DNA of 13,703 nucleotides, from assembly GCA_964516135.1 (NCBI GenBank), contig CAZEWN010000035.1, positions 1-13,703 on the forward strand. The letters run 5' to 3'. The position numbers and the translations under genes were made by a program. Under the pieces are notes generated by a model, which was not told where the DNA came from, ran no database searches, and saw only the letters and a list, made by a program, of their open reading frames with translations. Shown piece by piece: positions 1 to 6,520 of the stretch (position 1 is its first letter; every line of letters begins with the position of its first letter). Source of the DNA: 34-65-8 sp964516135 (GTDB lineage: Bacteria > Pseudomonadota > Alphaproteobacteria > Sphingomonadales > Sphingomonadaceae).

Positions 1-25
1 GCCACTCTGAATCACGTCTTCGTCT

Positions 26-109
26 TCAATGCAAATTAATAGGTCCTGACCCTAGACATATTGCAGTGAAGATCAGCGAGAAGGTGTAGAATCGCAGCAG
101 CGTCGCCAT
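26..109 (-). CDS. Possible 27-codon hydrophobic small ORF downstream of panB (doubtful)
   Basis: An ATG-started frame of 27 codons lies on the same strand as panB, 61 nt beyond its stop. The predicted peptide begins MATLLRFYTF and continues with a mostly hydrophobic stretch, so it could be a tiny membrane peptide or the remnant N-terminus of a decayed gene. No convincing ribosome binding site precedes it (only a GGGG run about six bases upstream). The rest of 1-170 shows no confident coding frame, RNA or terminator. Short open frames of this size arise easily by chance, so this is listed only so that the stretch is not left blank. Confidence 0.15.
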   Translation of the reverse strand: MATLLRFYTFSLIFTAICLGSGPINLH

Positions 110-170
110 CTTGGGCCCCGAATCTGTGAGGTCGCGCCGCTAGGCAATTCGTGCGCGCTCGGCAAGTTTC

Positions 171-1040
171 CTATTTCGGCCGATACGTTTGCTCGGCGGA
201 TGGAAAGGTGCGCGCGCGAACTTCCCCGGCATATGTCGCCACGGTGCGCTGGATCACTTCGGCAATGTTCTCATACTTCTTTACGAAACGAGGCACGCGC
301 TCGAACATTCCCAGCATGTCTTCGGTCACGAGAACCTGGCCATCGCACTGCGCCGATGCCCCGATTCCGATGGTGGGGCAGGACACCGCCTGAGTGGTGG
401 CAATCGCGATCGGTTCGACCACGCCTTCGATTACGATCGCGAACGCCCCCGCCGCGTCCAGTGCACGCGCATCGCCAACGATCTTGTCCGCTTCCGCGTC
501 GTCGCGGCCACGTGCGGCATAGCCGCCGAGCACATTCACCGCCTGCGGTGTCAGCCCTACATGGCCCATCACGGGGATTCCCCGCTGGTTGAGGAAGGAC
601 ACCGTTTCCGCCATCGCGGCGCCACCTTCCAGCTTGACCGCGGCGGCGCCGCTTTGCTTCAGCAGCCAGGCAGCGCTTTCGAACGCCTGCTCCCGGCTGG
701 CCTCGTAACTGCCGAAGGGCATGTCGACGACCACGACCGAGTGATAGCTGCCCCGGACGACTGCCGCGGCATGGTTGGCCATCATGTCTAGCGTGACCGG
801 GATCGTCGATGGCAATCCGTAAATCACCTGGCCGAGCGAGTCCCCCACCAGCAGGATGTCGCAGTGCGCGTCGAGCAATTGCGCCTGCCGCGCGGTGTAG
901 GCAGTCAGCATGACCAACGGCTCGGCGGTCACGCCGCCGGTCTTGCGCGCGCGGATCAACGGGACGGTCAGCCGCTTCATCGGCGCCGGGGTGGGGTTCG
1001 CGCGGCTGGTAGCGGTGTCGAGCTGGAAAGTAGTGGACAT
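171..1040 (-). CDS. panB: 3-methyl-2-oxobutanoate hydroxymethyltransferase (ketopantoate hydroxymethyltransferase)
   Basis: PanB transfers a hydroxymethyl group from 5,10-methylene-tetrahydrofolate to 2-oxoisovalerate, giving ketopantoate, the first committed step of pantothenate/CoA synthesis; it is a cytosolic Mg-dependent TIM barrel. The 289-aa protein shows the family landmarks: LTAYTA near residue 45, VGDSLG at 65-70, DMPFGSYE at 106-113, KLEGG at 136-140, GHVGLTPQ at 159-166, VIEGV at 203-207 (E205 matches the catalytic glutamate) and TIGIGAS at 223-229. Expected Mg ligands D67, D106 and E138 are present. The frame stays open upstream, but the start at 1040 (MSTTFQLDTATSRA) is chosen because further extension would run into the divergent permease gene and because this N-terminus resembles sphingomonad PanB as I remember it. 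M21 (position 980) is an alternative. The ribosome binding site is weak. It stands alone, divergent from the permease. Confidence 0.95.
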   Translation of the reverse strand: MSTTFQLDTATSRANPTPAPMKRLTVPLIRARKTGGVTAEPLVMLTAYTARQAQLLDAHCDILLVGDSLGQVIYGLPSTIPVTLDMMANHAAAVVRGSYHSVVVVDMPFGSYEASREQAFESAAWLLKQSGAAAVKLEGGAAMAETVSFLNQRGIPVMGHVGLTPQAVNVLGGYAARGRDDAEADKIVGDARALDAAGAFAIVIEGVVEPIAIATTQAVSCPTIGIGASAQCDGQVLVTEDMLGMFERVPRFVKKYENIAEVIQRTVATYAGEVRARTFPSAEQTYRPK

Positions 1041-1182
1041 CCCGTGGTTTCTAGACGCGGCGCCAAGCCGGGGAAAGGGCGCAGTTTGCGCCTTGTAAAG
1101 CGGTAGCATTACGCTAGCTTCCCGCTCCATTCGGGACGCGCGCGCACGATCTTCGCGCCGCCAATGGGAGGAAAACCTTCGG
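1041..1182. promoter_or_regulatory. Divergent intergenic region between panB and the permease
   Basis: These 142 bases must hold promoters for both divergent genes. The permease side has a clear Shine-Dalgarno, GGGAGGAAAA at 1166-1175, 11 bases before its ATG when measured from GGAGG. The panB side has no good Shine-Dalgarno. I could not identify a convincing -35/-10 pair, operator or riboswitch. Confidence 0.4.
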
Positions 1183-2757
1183 ATGTTGCTTGATCGGGTC
1201 AAGCCGCTGGACGCCATTCTGGCGACAGCGCAAAAGAAATCGCTGCACCGTTCGCTCGGTGCGCTGCAACTCACGCTGTTCGGCATCGGCTGCATCATTG
1301 GCACGGGCATTTTCGTGCTGACTTCGGCCGGCGCGCAGAAGGCCGGACCGGGCCTGATGCTAGCCTTCATCATCGCCGGCGCGGTGTGCATCGTCGCCGC
1401 GCTGTGTTACGCGGAAATCGCCGCAATGATCCCGGTCGCTGGTTCGGCGTATACGTACTCCTATGCCACGATGGGCGAATTCCTCGCATGGACCGTGGGT
1501 TGGGCGCTTGTGCTCGAGTATGCCATTGCCGCATCGGCGGTGTCGGTGGGGTGGTCCGGCTATTTCACGGGCACCATCCTCAACGAATTCTTCGGCCTGC
1601 AATTGCCAGCCTGGCTCGCCGCCGGGCCACTGGCGCTCGGCGGTGCCGAGGGGGGGCTGATCAATTTACCCGCGCTTGTCATCGCGCTTCTCGTCACCTG
1701 GCTGCTGATGATCGGAACGACTGAAAGCGCGCGGGTGAATGCCGTGCTCGTCGCGATCAAGATCACCGCGCTTACCGCGTTCATCGGCCTTACGCTCACG
1801 AGTGCCTATTTCGATCCGGACAAGTTCAACCCCTTCCTTCCCGCCGGTATATTCGGCGGCTTCGGCTCAGGCATCGGCGCGGTTGGTGCCGCGGCGACGA
1901 TTTTCTTCGCCTATGTCGGGTTCGACGCGGTCTCGACGGCTGCCGAGGAGACCAAGAATCCGCAGCGTAATGTGCCGATCGGACTGGTCGGTTCGTTGTT
2001 GATCTGCACAATCTTTTACATCCTGGTCGCCGCCGGGGCGGTCGGCACGATCGGCGGCCAGCCAATCATGGGGCCGAACGGCATTCCGTTCCCAGCCGGT
2101 TCGGAGGAACTCGCGCGCCAGTGCGCCCTGCCGGAATATGCCGATGCGTTGGTGTGTTCGAACGAAGCCCTGGCCCACGTGTTGCGTCAGATCGGGTTCT
2201 CAGGCGTCGGAAACGCCTTGGGGATCGCCGCATTCCTGGCGCTGCCATCGGTCATCCTGATCCTGCTGTTTGGCCAGACGCGCATCTTCTTCGTGATGGC
2301 CCGCGACGGGCTGCTCCCGGAGAAGCTGGCCGAGGTTCACCCGCGCTGGAAGACGCCCTACATCGTCACCGGATTGACCGGGATCGTGGTTGCCGTGGCT
2401 GCGGCTTTCCTGCCGGTCGGGCAGTTGGCTGATATCGCCAACGCGGGAACGCTCTATGCGTTCTTCATGGTTGCCATCGCGGTGCTCCTGCTCCGTAAGC
2501 AGGCGCCCGACCGTCCCCGGCCATTCCGGGTGCCGGCGCTCGGGATCGTTGCGCCGCTGACGATCGCGGGATGTTTGTTCCTGTTCTTCAACCTGCCGCT
2601 GGATGCGATGCTGGTGCTGCCAATCTGGACGGGAATCGGGTTCCTGATCTACTTCGGCTACAGCCGTTCGCGCAGCCATCTCGGCCGCGGCATTGTCGAG
2701 GTGGTCGATGACATCGGGGGCGAGGAAACGATGCTGCCGATCGAAACCAAGCACTGA
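1183..2757 (+). CDS. APC-superfamily amino acid permease (cationic amino acid transporter type)
   Basis: A 524-aa polytopic inner-membrane protein, probably a proton-coupled amino acid importer. It has about 12 hydrophobic segments. TM1 carries the APC substrate-binding glycine motif GIGCIIGTGIF (34-44), preceded by the CAT-type N-terminus KKSLHRSLGALQLTL (18-32). The TM6 region reads FFAYVGFDAVSTAAEETKNP (241-260), followed by QRNVPIGL, which is highly typical of the CAT/YfnA branch. QTRIFFVMARDGLLP (365-379) is the conserved cytoplasmic loop. A predicted non-cytoplasmic loop at about 290-330 carries two cysteines (C314, C325) that could pair. The start is supported by GGGAGGAAAA upstream. 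Length and architecture match CAT permeases. Substrate cannot be read from sequence; arginine, lysine or broader specificity are all possible. The gene is monocistronic, ending at a strong stem-loop. Confidence 0.9.
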   Translation: MLLDRVKPLDAILATAQKKSLHRSLGALQLTLFGIGCIIGTGIFVLTSAGAQKAGPGLMLAFIIAGAVCIVAALCYAEIAAMIPVAGSAYTYSYATMGEFLAWTVGWALVLEYAIAASAVSVGWSGYFTGTILNEFFGLQLPAWLAAGPLALGGAEGGLINLPALVIALLVTWLLMIGTTESARVNAVLVAIKITALTAFIGLTLTSAYFDPDKFNPFLPAGIFGGFGSGIGAVGAAATIFFAYVGFDAVSTAAEETKNPQRNVPIGLVGSLLICTIFYILVAAGAVGTIGGQPIMGPNGIPFPAGSEELARQCALPEYADALVCSNEALAHVLRQIGFSGVGNALGIAAFLALPSVILILLFGQTRIFFVMARDGLLPEKLAEVHPRWKTPYIVTGLTGIVVAVAAAFLPVGQLADIANAGTLYAFFMVAIAVLLLRKQAPDRPRPFRVPALGIVAPLTIAGCLFLFFNLPLDAMLVLPIWTGIGFLIYFGYSRSRSHLGRGIVEVVDDIGGEETMLPIETKH

Positions 2758-2777
2758 TCGGAACGGCTAAAACAAAC

Positions 2778-2807
2778 AAGGGCCGCTCCGTGCTGGGAGC
2801 GGCCCTT
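2778..2807. terminator. Bidirectional intrinsic terminator between convergent genes
   Basis: A perfect 12-bp stem (AAGGGCCGCTCC at 2778-2789 paired with GGAGCGGCCCTT at 2796-2807) encloses the 6-base loop GTGCTG. Read on the plus strand it is followed only by a short TTTG. Read on the minus strand the stem is followed by TTGTTTGTTTT, a better U-tract, so it should terminate the minus-strand stress-protein gene most efficiently while also closing the permease transcript. Confidence 0.85.
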
Positions 2808-2831
2808 TGCCGTATGCGTGGCGCATCTTGA

Positions 2832-3317
2832 TCAGAGCGCCGTTTCCTTCACATGGCGTTTCTCGGCGTCGTCGTGAATTGTCATTCCGAGTGCCATCTT
2901 GGCGGTATTGAGCAGTCCGACATCGCCATCCCAGATTTCCGCGTTGCCGAGGTCCATTCGCAGAAACAGGATATCCGGATCATCCTTTCCGCCATCGTAC
3001 CACGCGGCGACAAAATTGTTCCAGAACTGCTCGAACCGCTCCCGGCTCGTCTCTACCGAAAGATTACCGTCAAACCGCGCGAACAAGTCATGGCCCTTGC
3101 TTTCGAAAGTCGCGGTCACCGCGCCGAGCGCGGCAAACTTGCTCTTCTTCTGCGTGAAAAACCAGATTGCGTGGTTAGCGTCTTCATCGAGTTGCGGACT
3201 CATTGGCACTGCCGTCGCGCTGTCGCCATCAAGCTGCAGGAAGAGGTAGGGCGAGGAAGCCAGCGCCTTCCAGAATTTTTCCTTCAGCTCATCGGGATTG
3301 CCTTCACTGTTTTTCAT
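2832..3317 (-). CDS. Pyridoxamine 5'-phosphate oxidase-related general stress protein (split-barrel flavin-binding fold)
   Basis: A 161-aa soluble protein of the general-stress-protein-26-like branch of the PNPOx split-barrel superfamily. Members bind FMN/FAD or related cofactors; the reaction is generally unknown. Visible landmarks are an N-terminal helix (FWKALASSPYLFLQL, 15-29), PMSPQLDEDANHAIWFFT (38-55) typical of the barrel strands, KKSKFAALG, FEQFWNNFVAAWYDGG (95-110) and DILFLRMDLGNAEIWDG (115-131). ATG at 3317 is preferred over the adjacent TTG at 3320 because AGGAG (3326-3330) then lies 8 bases upstream. That Shine-Dalgarno is inside a predicted hairpin (separate entry). It lies 69 nt behind the 104-aa membrane protein gene on the same strand and may share its transcript. 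Not the biosynthetic PdxH, which is longer and has different motifs. Confidence 0.85.
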   Translation of the reverse strand: MKNSEGNPDELKEKFWKALASSPYLFLQLDGDSATAVPMSPQLDEDANHAIWFFTQKKSKFAALGAVTATFESKGHDLFARFDGNLSVETSRERFEQFWNNFVAAWYDGGKDDPDILFLRMDLGNAEIWDGDVGLLNTAKMALGMTIHDDAEKRHVKETAL

Positions 3318-3324
3318 CAAGTTC

Positions 3325-3358
3325 GCTCCTCACTAGGGGGGTACCCAGTGAACGGAGC
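3325..3358 (-). promoter_or_regulatory. Hairpin that can sequester the ribosome binding site of the stress-protein gene
   Basis: In the minus-strand RNA, GCUCC (from 3358-3354) can pair with GGAGC (3329-3325), UCACU (3351-3347) with AGUGA (3334-3330), and GGG (3346-3344) with CCC (3338-3336). This gives 13 base pairs interrupted by a 2-nt and a 1-nt bulge. The Shine-Dalgarno AGGAG forms part of the 3' arm, so the folded leader would hide it. This could be translational control (thermometer-like or ligand/protein dependent) or a chance fold. It lacks a following U-tract, so it is not a standard terminator for the upstream gene. Confidence 0.4.
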
Positions 3359-3386
3359 CCGCGCCCGAGCGTTCCGCGCGCGTCAG

Positions 3387-3701
3387 TCAGGTCCCGGCGA
3401 GCGGTGTGCCGATCAAGCCGACCGCAAGCTCGACCCAGATAAGCGCCAGCGACCCGAGGATGGCGAGCAGCAACAGCGACTTTCGCTTGGACGGACGCGT
3501 TCTGCCGAGAATAACGTCGACCGCGACCGCTCCCCCGCCGAGCAATATTGCGGCCAGCGCGAAGTCCATCGGGCCCCAAGTCACCTGTGATGTGAATTGC
3601 ATCGCGCTGGCGGGCACCAGCAAAAGTGCAATCACCATGTTCAGCAATGCTCGCCGTCCAGCCAGCGGGCTACGCTCAGAGTTTGGGAGAAAGGGCTTCA
3701 T
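3387..3701 (-). CDS. Small membrane protein of unknown function, three predicted helices
   Basis: I cannot assign a function. The 104-aa protein has three hydrophobic segments (about 19-36, 45-66 and 74-97) separated by basic residues (RTRPSKRKS at 67-75) that point to a cytoplasmic loop. The features FTSQVTWGPMDFALA (36-50) and LIWVELAVGLIG (87-98) remind me of a family of small alphaproteobacterial membrane proteins annotated only as hypothetical, whose members are often longer after the AVG-IG motif. This one stops soon after, at a tandem TGA-N-TGA, and no continuation is apparent in other frames. The ATG at 3701 is preceded by GGGGA about 4 bases upstream. It lies upstream of the stress-protein gene on the same strand (69-nt gap) and is divergent from the rSAM operon. 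Confidence 0.6.
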   Translation of the reverse strand: MKPFLPNSERSPLAGRRALLNMVIALLLVPASAMQFTSQVTWGPMDFALAAILLGGGAVAVDVILGRTRPSKRKSLLLLAILGSLALIWVELAVGLIGTPLAGT

Positions 3702-3805
3702 GATTTCCCCGCCTGATCGTGAAACACCTCATCATAGCACGCCTGCAAGCCGCGACCAACGATATGGAAACATGCGGCAAACGGAGACCGGGGTCAAAAA
3801 TGGGC

Positions 3806-3833
3806 TTGTCCCCTGCGTGGGAGAACATATAAA
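3806..3833 (+). promoter_or_regulatory. Putative sigma-70-type promoter of the rSAM-UdgX operon
   Basis: TTGTCC (3806-3811) as -35 and TATAAA (3828-3833) as -10 are separated by 16 bases. The -10 lies inside the LexA box, as expected for a LexA-repressed promoter. Transcription would then begin about 3840, which coincides with the first possible ATG, implying a leaderless or very short-leader mRNA. Positions are inferred from sequence only. Confidence 0.5.
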
Positions 3834-3837
3834 GAAC
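3823..3837. promoter_or_regulatory. LexA (SOS) box of the alphaproteobacterial direct-repeat type
   Basis: The sequence GAACATATAAAGAAC reads GAAC-N7-GAAC; on the other strand it is GTTC-N7-GTTC, the LexA operator established for Rhodobacter, Sinorhizobium and Caulobacter. It overlaps the proposed -10 element and ends two bases before the first ATG of the radical SAM gene. The AT-rich seven-base spacer is usual for such boxes. Both half-sites are perfect, and the position is ideal for repression. Confidence 0.75.
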
Positions 3838-3839
3838 GA

Positions 3840-5084
3840 ATGCGGTCGCTTAGCGTCATGGAGAAATTGGGCATTTTGGCCGACGCGGCTAAATACGATG
3901 CTTCGTGCGCGTCATCGGGTACTGCCAAAAAGAATTCGCTGGGCGGAAAGGGGCTTGGTTCGACGGAGGGGATGGGCATATGCCACGCTTACGCACCCGA
4001 CGGTCGGTGTATCTCGCTGCTCAAGATATTGCTGACCAATCATTGTGTGTTCGATTGCCATTATTGCGTCAATAGGAAGAGCTCAAACGTGCGACGGGCA
4101 CGGTTTTCGCCTCAAGAGGTCGTCGATCTGACCTTGGCGTTCTATCGCCGCAATTATATCGAAGGGCTGTTTCTTTCGTCCGGAATTGTCAAAAGCTCTT
4201 CCCATACCATGGAGCAATTGGTGGAGGTGGCGCGAATCCTGCGGGAAGAGCATGATTTTCGCGGCTACATTCATCTCAAAACCATTCCTGAAGCAGATCC
4301 CGAACTGGTGCATCGTGCGGGGCTCTATGCGGATCGGGTGTCGATCAATGTCGAACTGCCGACCGATGCGGGGCTGACACGCCTCGCGCCCGACAAGGAC
4401 GCGCGGCAGATCGAAGGCGCGATGGGCGGGTTGGAACAGGCGATTTCCGATCACCGCGATGCGCGCCGGCGCTTCAAGCATGCACCGCGGTTTGCTCCGG
4501 CGGGTCAGTCGACCCAGATGATCGTTGGTGCTGATGCGGCAACCGATGCCGATATCGTTGGTAAGGCGAGCAGGCTCTACGACAGTTTCCGCTTGCGCCG
4601 CGTGTACTATTCGGCGTTCAGCCCTATCCCGGATGCAAGCGCGGTACTGCCATTGAAAAGGCCGCCGTTAATCCGCGAGCATCGGTTGTATCAGTCGGAT
4701 TGGCTGATGCGGTTCTACGGTTATCAGCCGGGCGAAGTGATGCAGGCGACCGAGCCGAACGGAATGCTCCCGCTCGATATCGATCCCAAGCTGGCGTGGG
4801 CGTTGAAGTTTCGCGATCTTTTCCCGGTGGACGTGAACCGCGCGAGCAAAGAGCAATTGTTGCGGGTGCCTGGCTTGGGCGTGAAGGCGGTCCAGCGTAT
4901 TATCGCGAGCCGCCGCCATAGGACGTTGCGGCTCGATGACATCGCCAAGCTTACGGTGTCGATCGCGAAAGTCCGGCCCTTCATTTGCACGATTGACTGG
5001 CGCCCGGTCGCGCTTACCGACCGAGCGGACCTTCGCACCCTGCTCGCGCCCAAGCTTGAGCAGCTGGAGTTGTTCACCTCGTGA
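3840..5084 (+). CDS. Putative DNA modification/repair radical SAM protein with C-terminal helix-hairpin-helix
   Basis: A 414-aa cytosolic iron-sulfur enzyme matching the family described as a putative DNA modification/repair radical SAM protein linked to a UDG-like partner (TIGR03916 as I recall it). The radical SAM signature is C69-VFD-C73-HY-C76 (CX3CX2C). The conserved N-terminal block ADAAKYDASCASSGT (14-28) and GICHAYAPDGRC (46-57) supply extra cysteines C23, C48 and C57. FLSSGI at 111-116 fits the SAM-binding glycine region. At 331-352 a helix-hairpin-helix (DVNRASKEQLLRVPGLGVKA) suggests non-specific DNA binding. The substrate and reaction are unknown. Start: ATG 3840 lies at the predicted transcription start and has no room for a Shine-Dalgarno; ATG 3858 (MEKLGILADAAKYDA) is an equally good alternative. 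It overlaps the next gene by GTGA, implying translational coupling. Confidence 0.9.
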   Translation: MRSLSVMEKLGILADAAKYDASCASSGTAKKNSLGGKGLGSTEGMGICHAYAPDGRCISLLKILLTNHCVFDCHYCVNRKSSNVRRARFSPQEVVDLTLAFYRRNYIEGLFLSSGIVKSSSHTMEQLVEVARILREEHDFRGYIHLKTIPEADPELVHRAGLYADRVSINVELPTDAGLTRLAPDKDARQIEGAMGGLEQAISDHRDARRRFKHAPRFAPAGQSTQMIVGADAATDADIVGKASRLYDSFRLRRVYYSAFSPIPDASAVLPLKRPPLIREHRLYQSDWLMRFYGYQPGEVMQATEPNGMLPLDIDPKLAWALKFRDLFPVDVNRASKEQLLRVPGLGVKAVQRIIASRRHRTLRLDDIAKLTVSIAKVRPFICTIDWRPVALTDRADLRTLLAPKLEQLELFTS

Positions 5085-6520
5085 AGTCGGCACAGCGATC
5101 CAGGGAATCTGTTCGTTACGTGGTCCGGCTACCTGCACCAGACGATTTCGATTTTTGGCGCGACCGCGCGCGGACCCTGGTCCAGTGCGGAGCGTCGCCG
5201 GAAGCCGTAACCTGGGTTGAGTCCGGCGGGACGGGAGGGTTGTTTGCCGACCACGGCGACGAGCTGCCGCTGGCAACATCCGGCGCCCCCGTGGTACGGG
5301 CGAGTCGTCAGTTCATTGCGCTGGCGAGGAATTCCATCCTGCACTCTGATCCAGCGCGGTTCGCGATCCTGTATCGTTTGCTATGGCGGCTCCAGTCCAA
5401 CCCGCGTGTGCTGGAAGACAAAGCCGATCCAGACGTTCGGCGCGTCGAGAATCTCGCAAAGGCGGTGCGTCGCGACAGCCACAAGATGCATGCCTTCGTC
5501 AGGTTTCGTATGGTTGAGAACAACGACGAGGCAGGGGATGATCATTTCGTCGCCTGGTTCGAGCCGGAACACCATATCGTCCGGGCGAATGCCGGCTTCT
5601 TTATGCGCCGTTTCGCCAACATGAAATGGTCGATCCTGACGCCAAAAGGGACACTTCATTGGGACGGCACCACGATGCGTGAAGGGCCGCCGGCGCAGCG
5701 CAGTGACGCGCCTAGCGGCGATCCCACCGAGGATCTGTGGCGCAAGTATTATGCATCGATCTTCAATCCCGCGCGTTTGAAAGTTGGGGCCATGCTCAAG
5801 GAAATGCCTCGCAAGTATTGGAAGAACCTTCCCGAGGCTTCGCTCATTCCCGAGTTGGTCGCGGGTGCCCAGCAGAGGGAAAGCACGATGGTGAGTGCGG
5901 GAACGCTGGAAATGGGGGAGCGCCCCGATAGCCTGGCCGCGATTGATCGAATGATCAACGCCTGTCGGCAATGTCCGATTGGCCATCTCGATAACCGCGC
6001 GGTGATGGGGGAGGGGCCCGAAGAAGCGTCATTGATGATCGTTGGCGAACAGCCTGGCGACCAGGAAGATGTTGCGGGCCGACCATTCGTGGGACCTGCC
6101 GGACAATTGCTGGACCAGCATCTGGCCCAGGCCGGCATAGACCGCGCGGTGACTTACGTCACGAACGCCGTGAAGCACTTCAAGTTCGTGCCGCGGGGCA
6201 AACGCCGAATCCACCAAACGCCGACCGCGCGCGAGATCGATATCTGCCGATGGTGGGTGGAAAGTGAGCGCGCGCTGATCCGGCCAAAACTGGTGCTAGC
6301 CATGGGCGCGAGTGCCGCGCGCGCCATGTTGGGCAGGACGGCGAGCATAGCTCGCGAACGGGGCAGCCCGATCCCGCTCGAGGACGGTAGCGAGCTGTGG
6401 ATCACGGCGCATCCGTCCTACCTCCTGCGCCTTGATGGAGCGGCGCAAAGCGAGCAAATGCGGCTGTTCGACGCTGATCTGGTCGCGGTCAGGAACAGGC
6501 TGGAGGAACTCGCCGGGTGA
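5081..6520 (+). CDS. Fusion of DUF4130 (rSAM-associated) domain with UdgX-family uracil-DNA binding protein
   Basis: A 479-aa two-domain protein. Residues about 1-260 match the DUF4130/rSAM-linked domain (TIGR03915-like; RLLWRLQSNPRVLED at 99-113, FVRFR at 139-143, RFANMKWSILTP at 177-188, KYYASIFNPARL at 222-233). Residues about 285-479 are a UdgX-type member of the uracil-DNA glycosylase superfamily: GEQPGDQED (322-330), the extended R-loop KRRIH (374-378), and HPSYLLR (444-450). In Mycobacterium smegmatis UdgX the R-loop histidine (here H378) bonds covalently to the uracil-derived abasic site, so the protein stays locked on DNA. Iron-sulfur ligands look like C295, C298 and C389; the cysteine seen in family 4 UDGs (KC-P) is H366 here, as expected for UdgX. 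It starts with GTG overlapping the rSAM stop (GTGA) and ends with the same overlap into the extensin-like gene. It is probably SOS-induced with the rSAM gene. Confidence 0.92.
   Translation: MKSAQRSRESVRYVVRLPAPDDFDFWRDRARTLVQCGASPEAVTWVESGGTGGLFADHGDELPLATSGAPVVRASRQFIALARNSILHSDPARFAILYRLLWRLQSNPRVLEDKADPDVRRVENLAKAVRRDSHKMHAFVRFRMVENNDEAGDDHFVAWFEPEHHIVRANAGFFMRRFANMKWSILTPKGTLHWDGTTMREGPPAQRSDAPSGDPTEDLWRKYYASIFNPARLKVGAMLKEMPRKYWKNLPEASLIPELVAGAQQRESTMVSAGTLEMGERPDSLAAIDRMINACRQCPIGHLDNRAVMGEGPEEASLMIVGEQPGDQEDVAGRPFVGPAGQLLDQHLAQAGIDRAVTYVTNAVKHFKFVPRGKRRIHQTPTAREIDICRWWVESERALIRPKLVLAMGASAARAMLGRTASIARERGSPIPLEDGSELWITAHPSYLLRLDGAAQSEQMRLFDADLVAVRNRLEELAG

Noticed and set aside
1..89. 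C-terminal tail of a plus-strand gene entering from the left edge
   Set aside because: Short open frames end at 37-39 and 87-89, but neither is long enough or recognisable enough to support a gene.
1038..1391. N-terminal extension of panB to a start near 1391
   Set aside because: The extra residues overlap the divergent permease, lack PanB family features, and look like antisense coding of a GC-rich gene.
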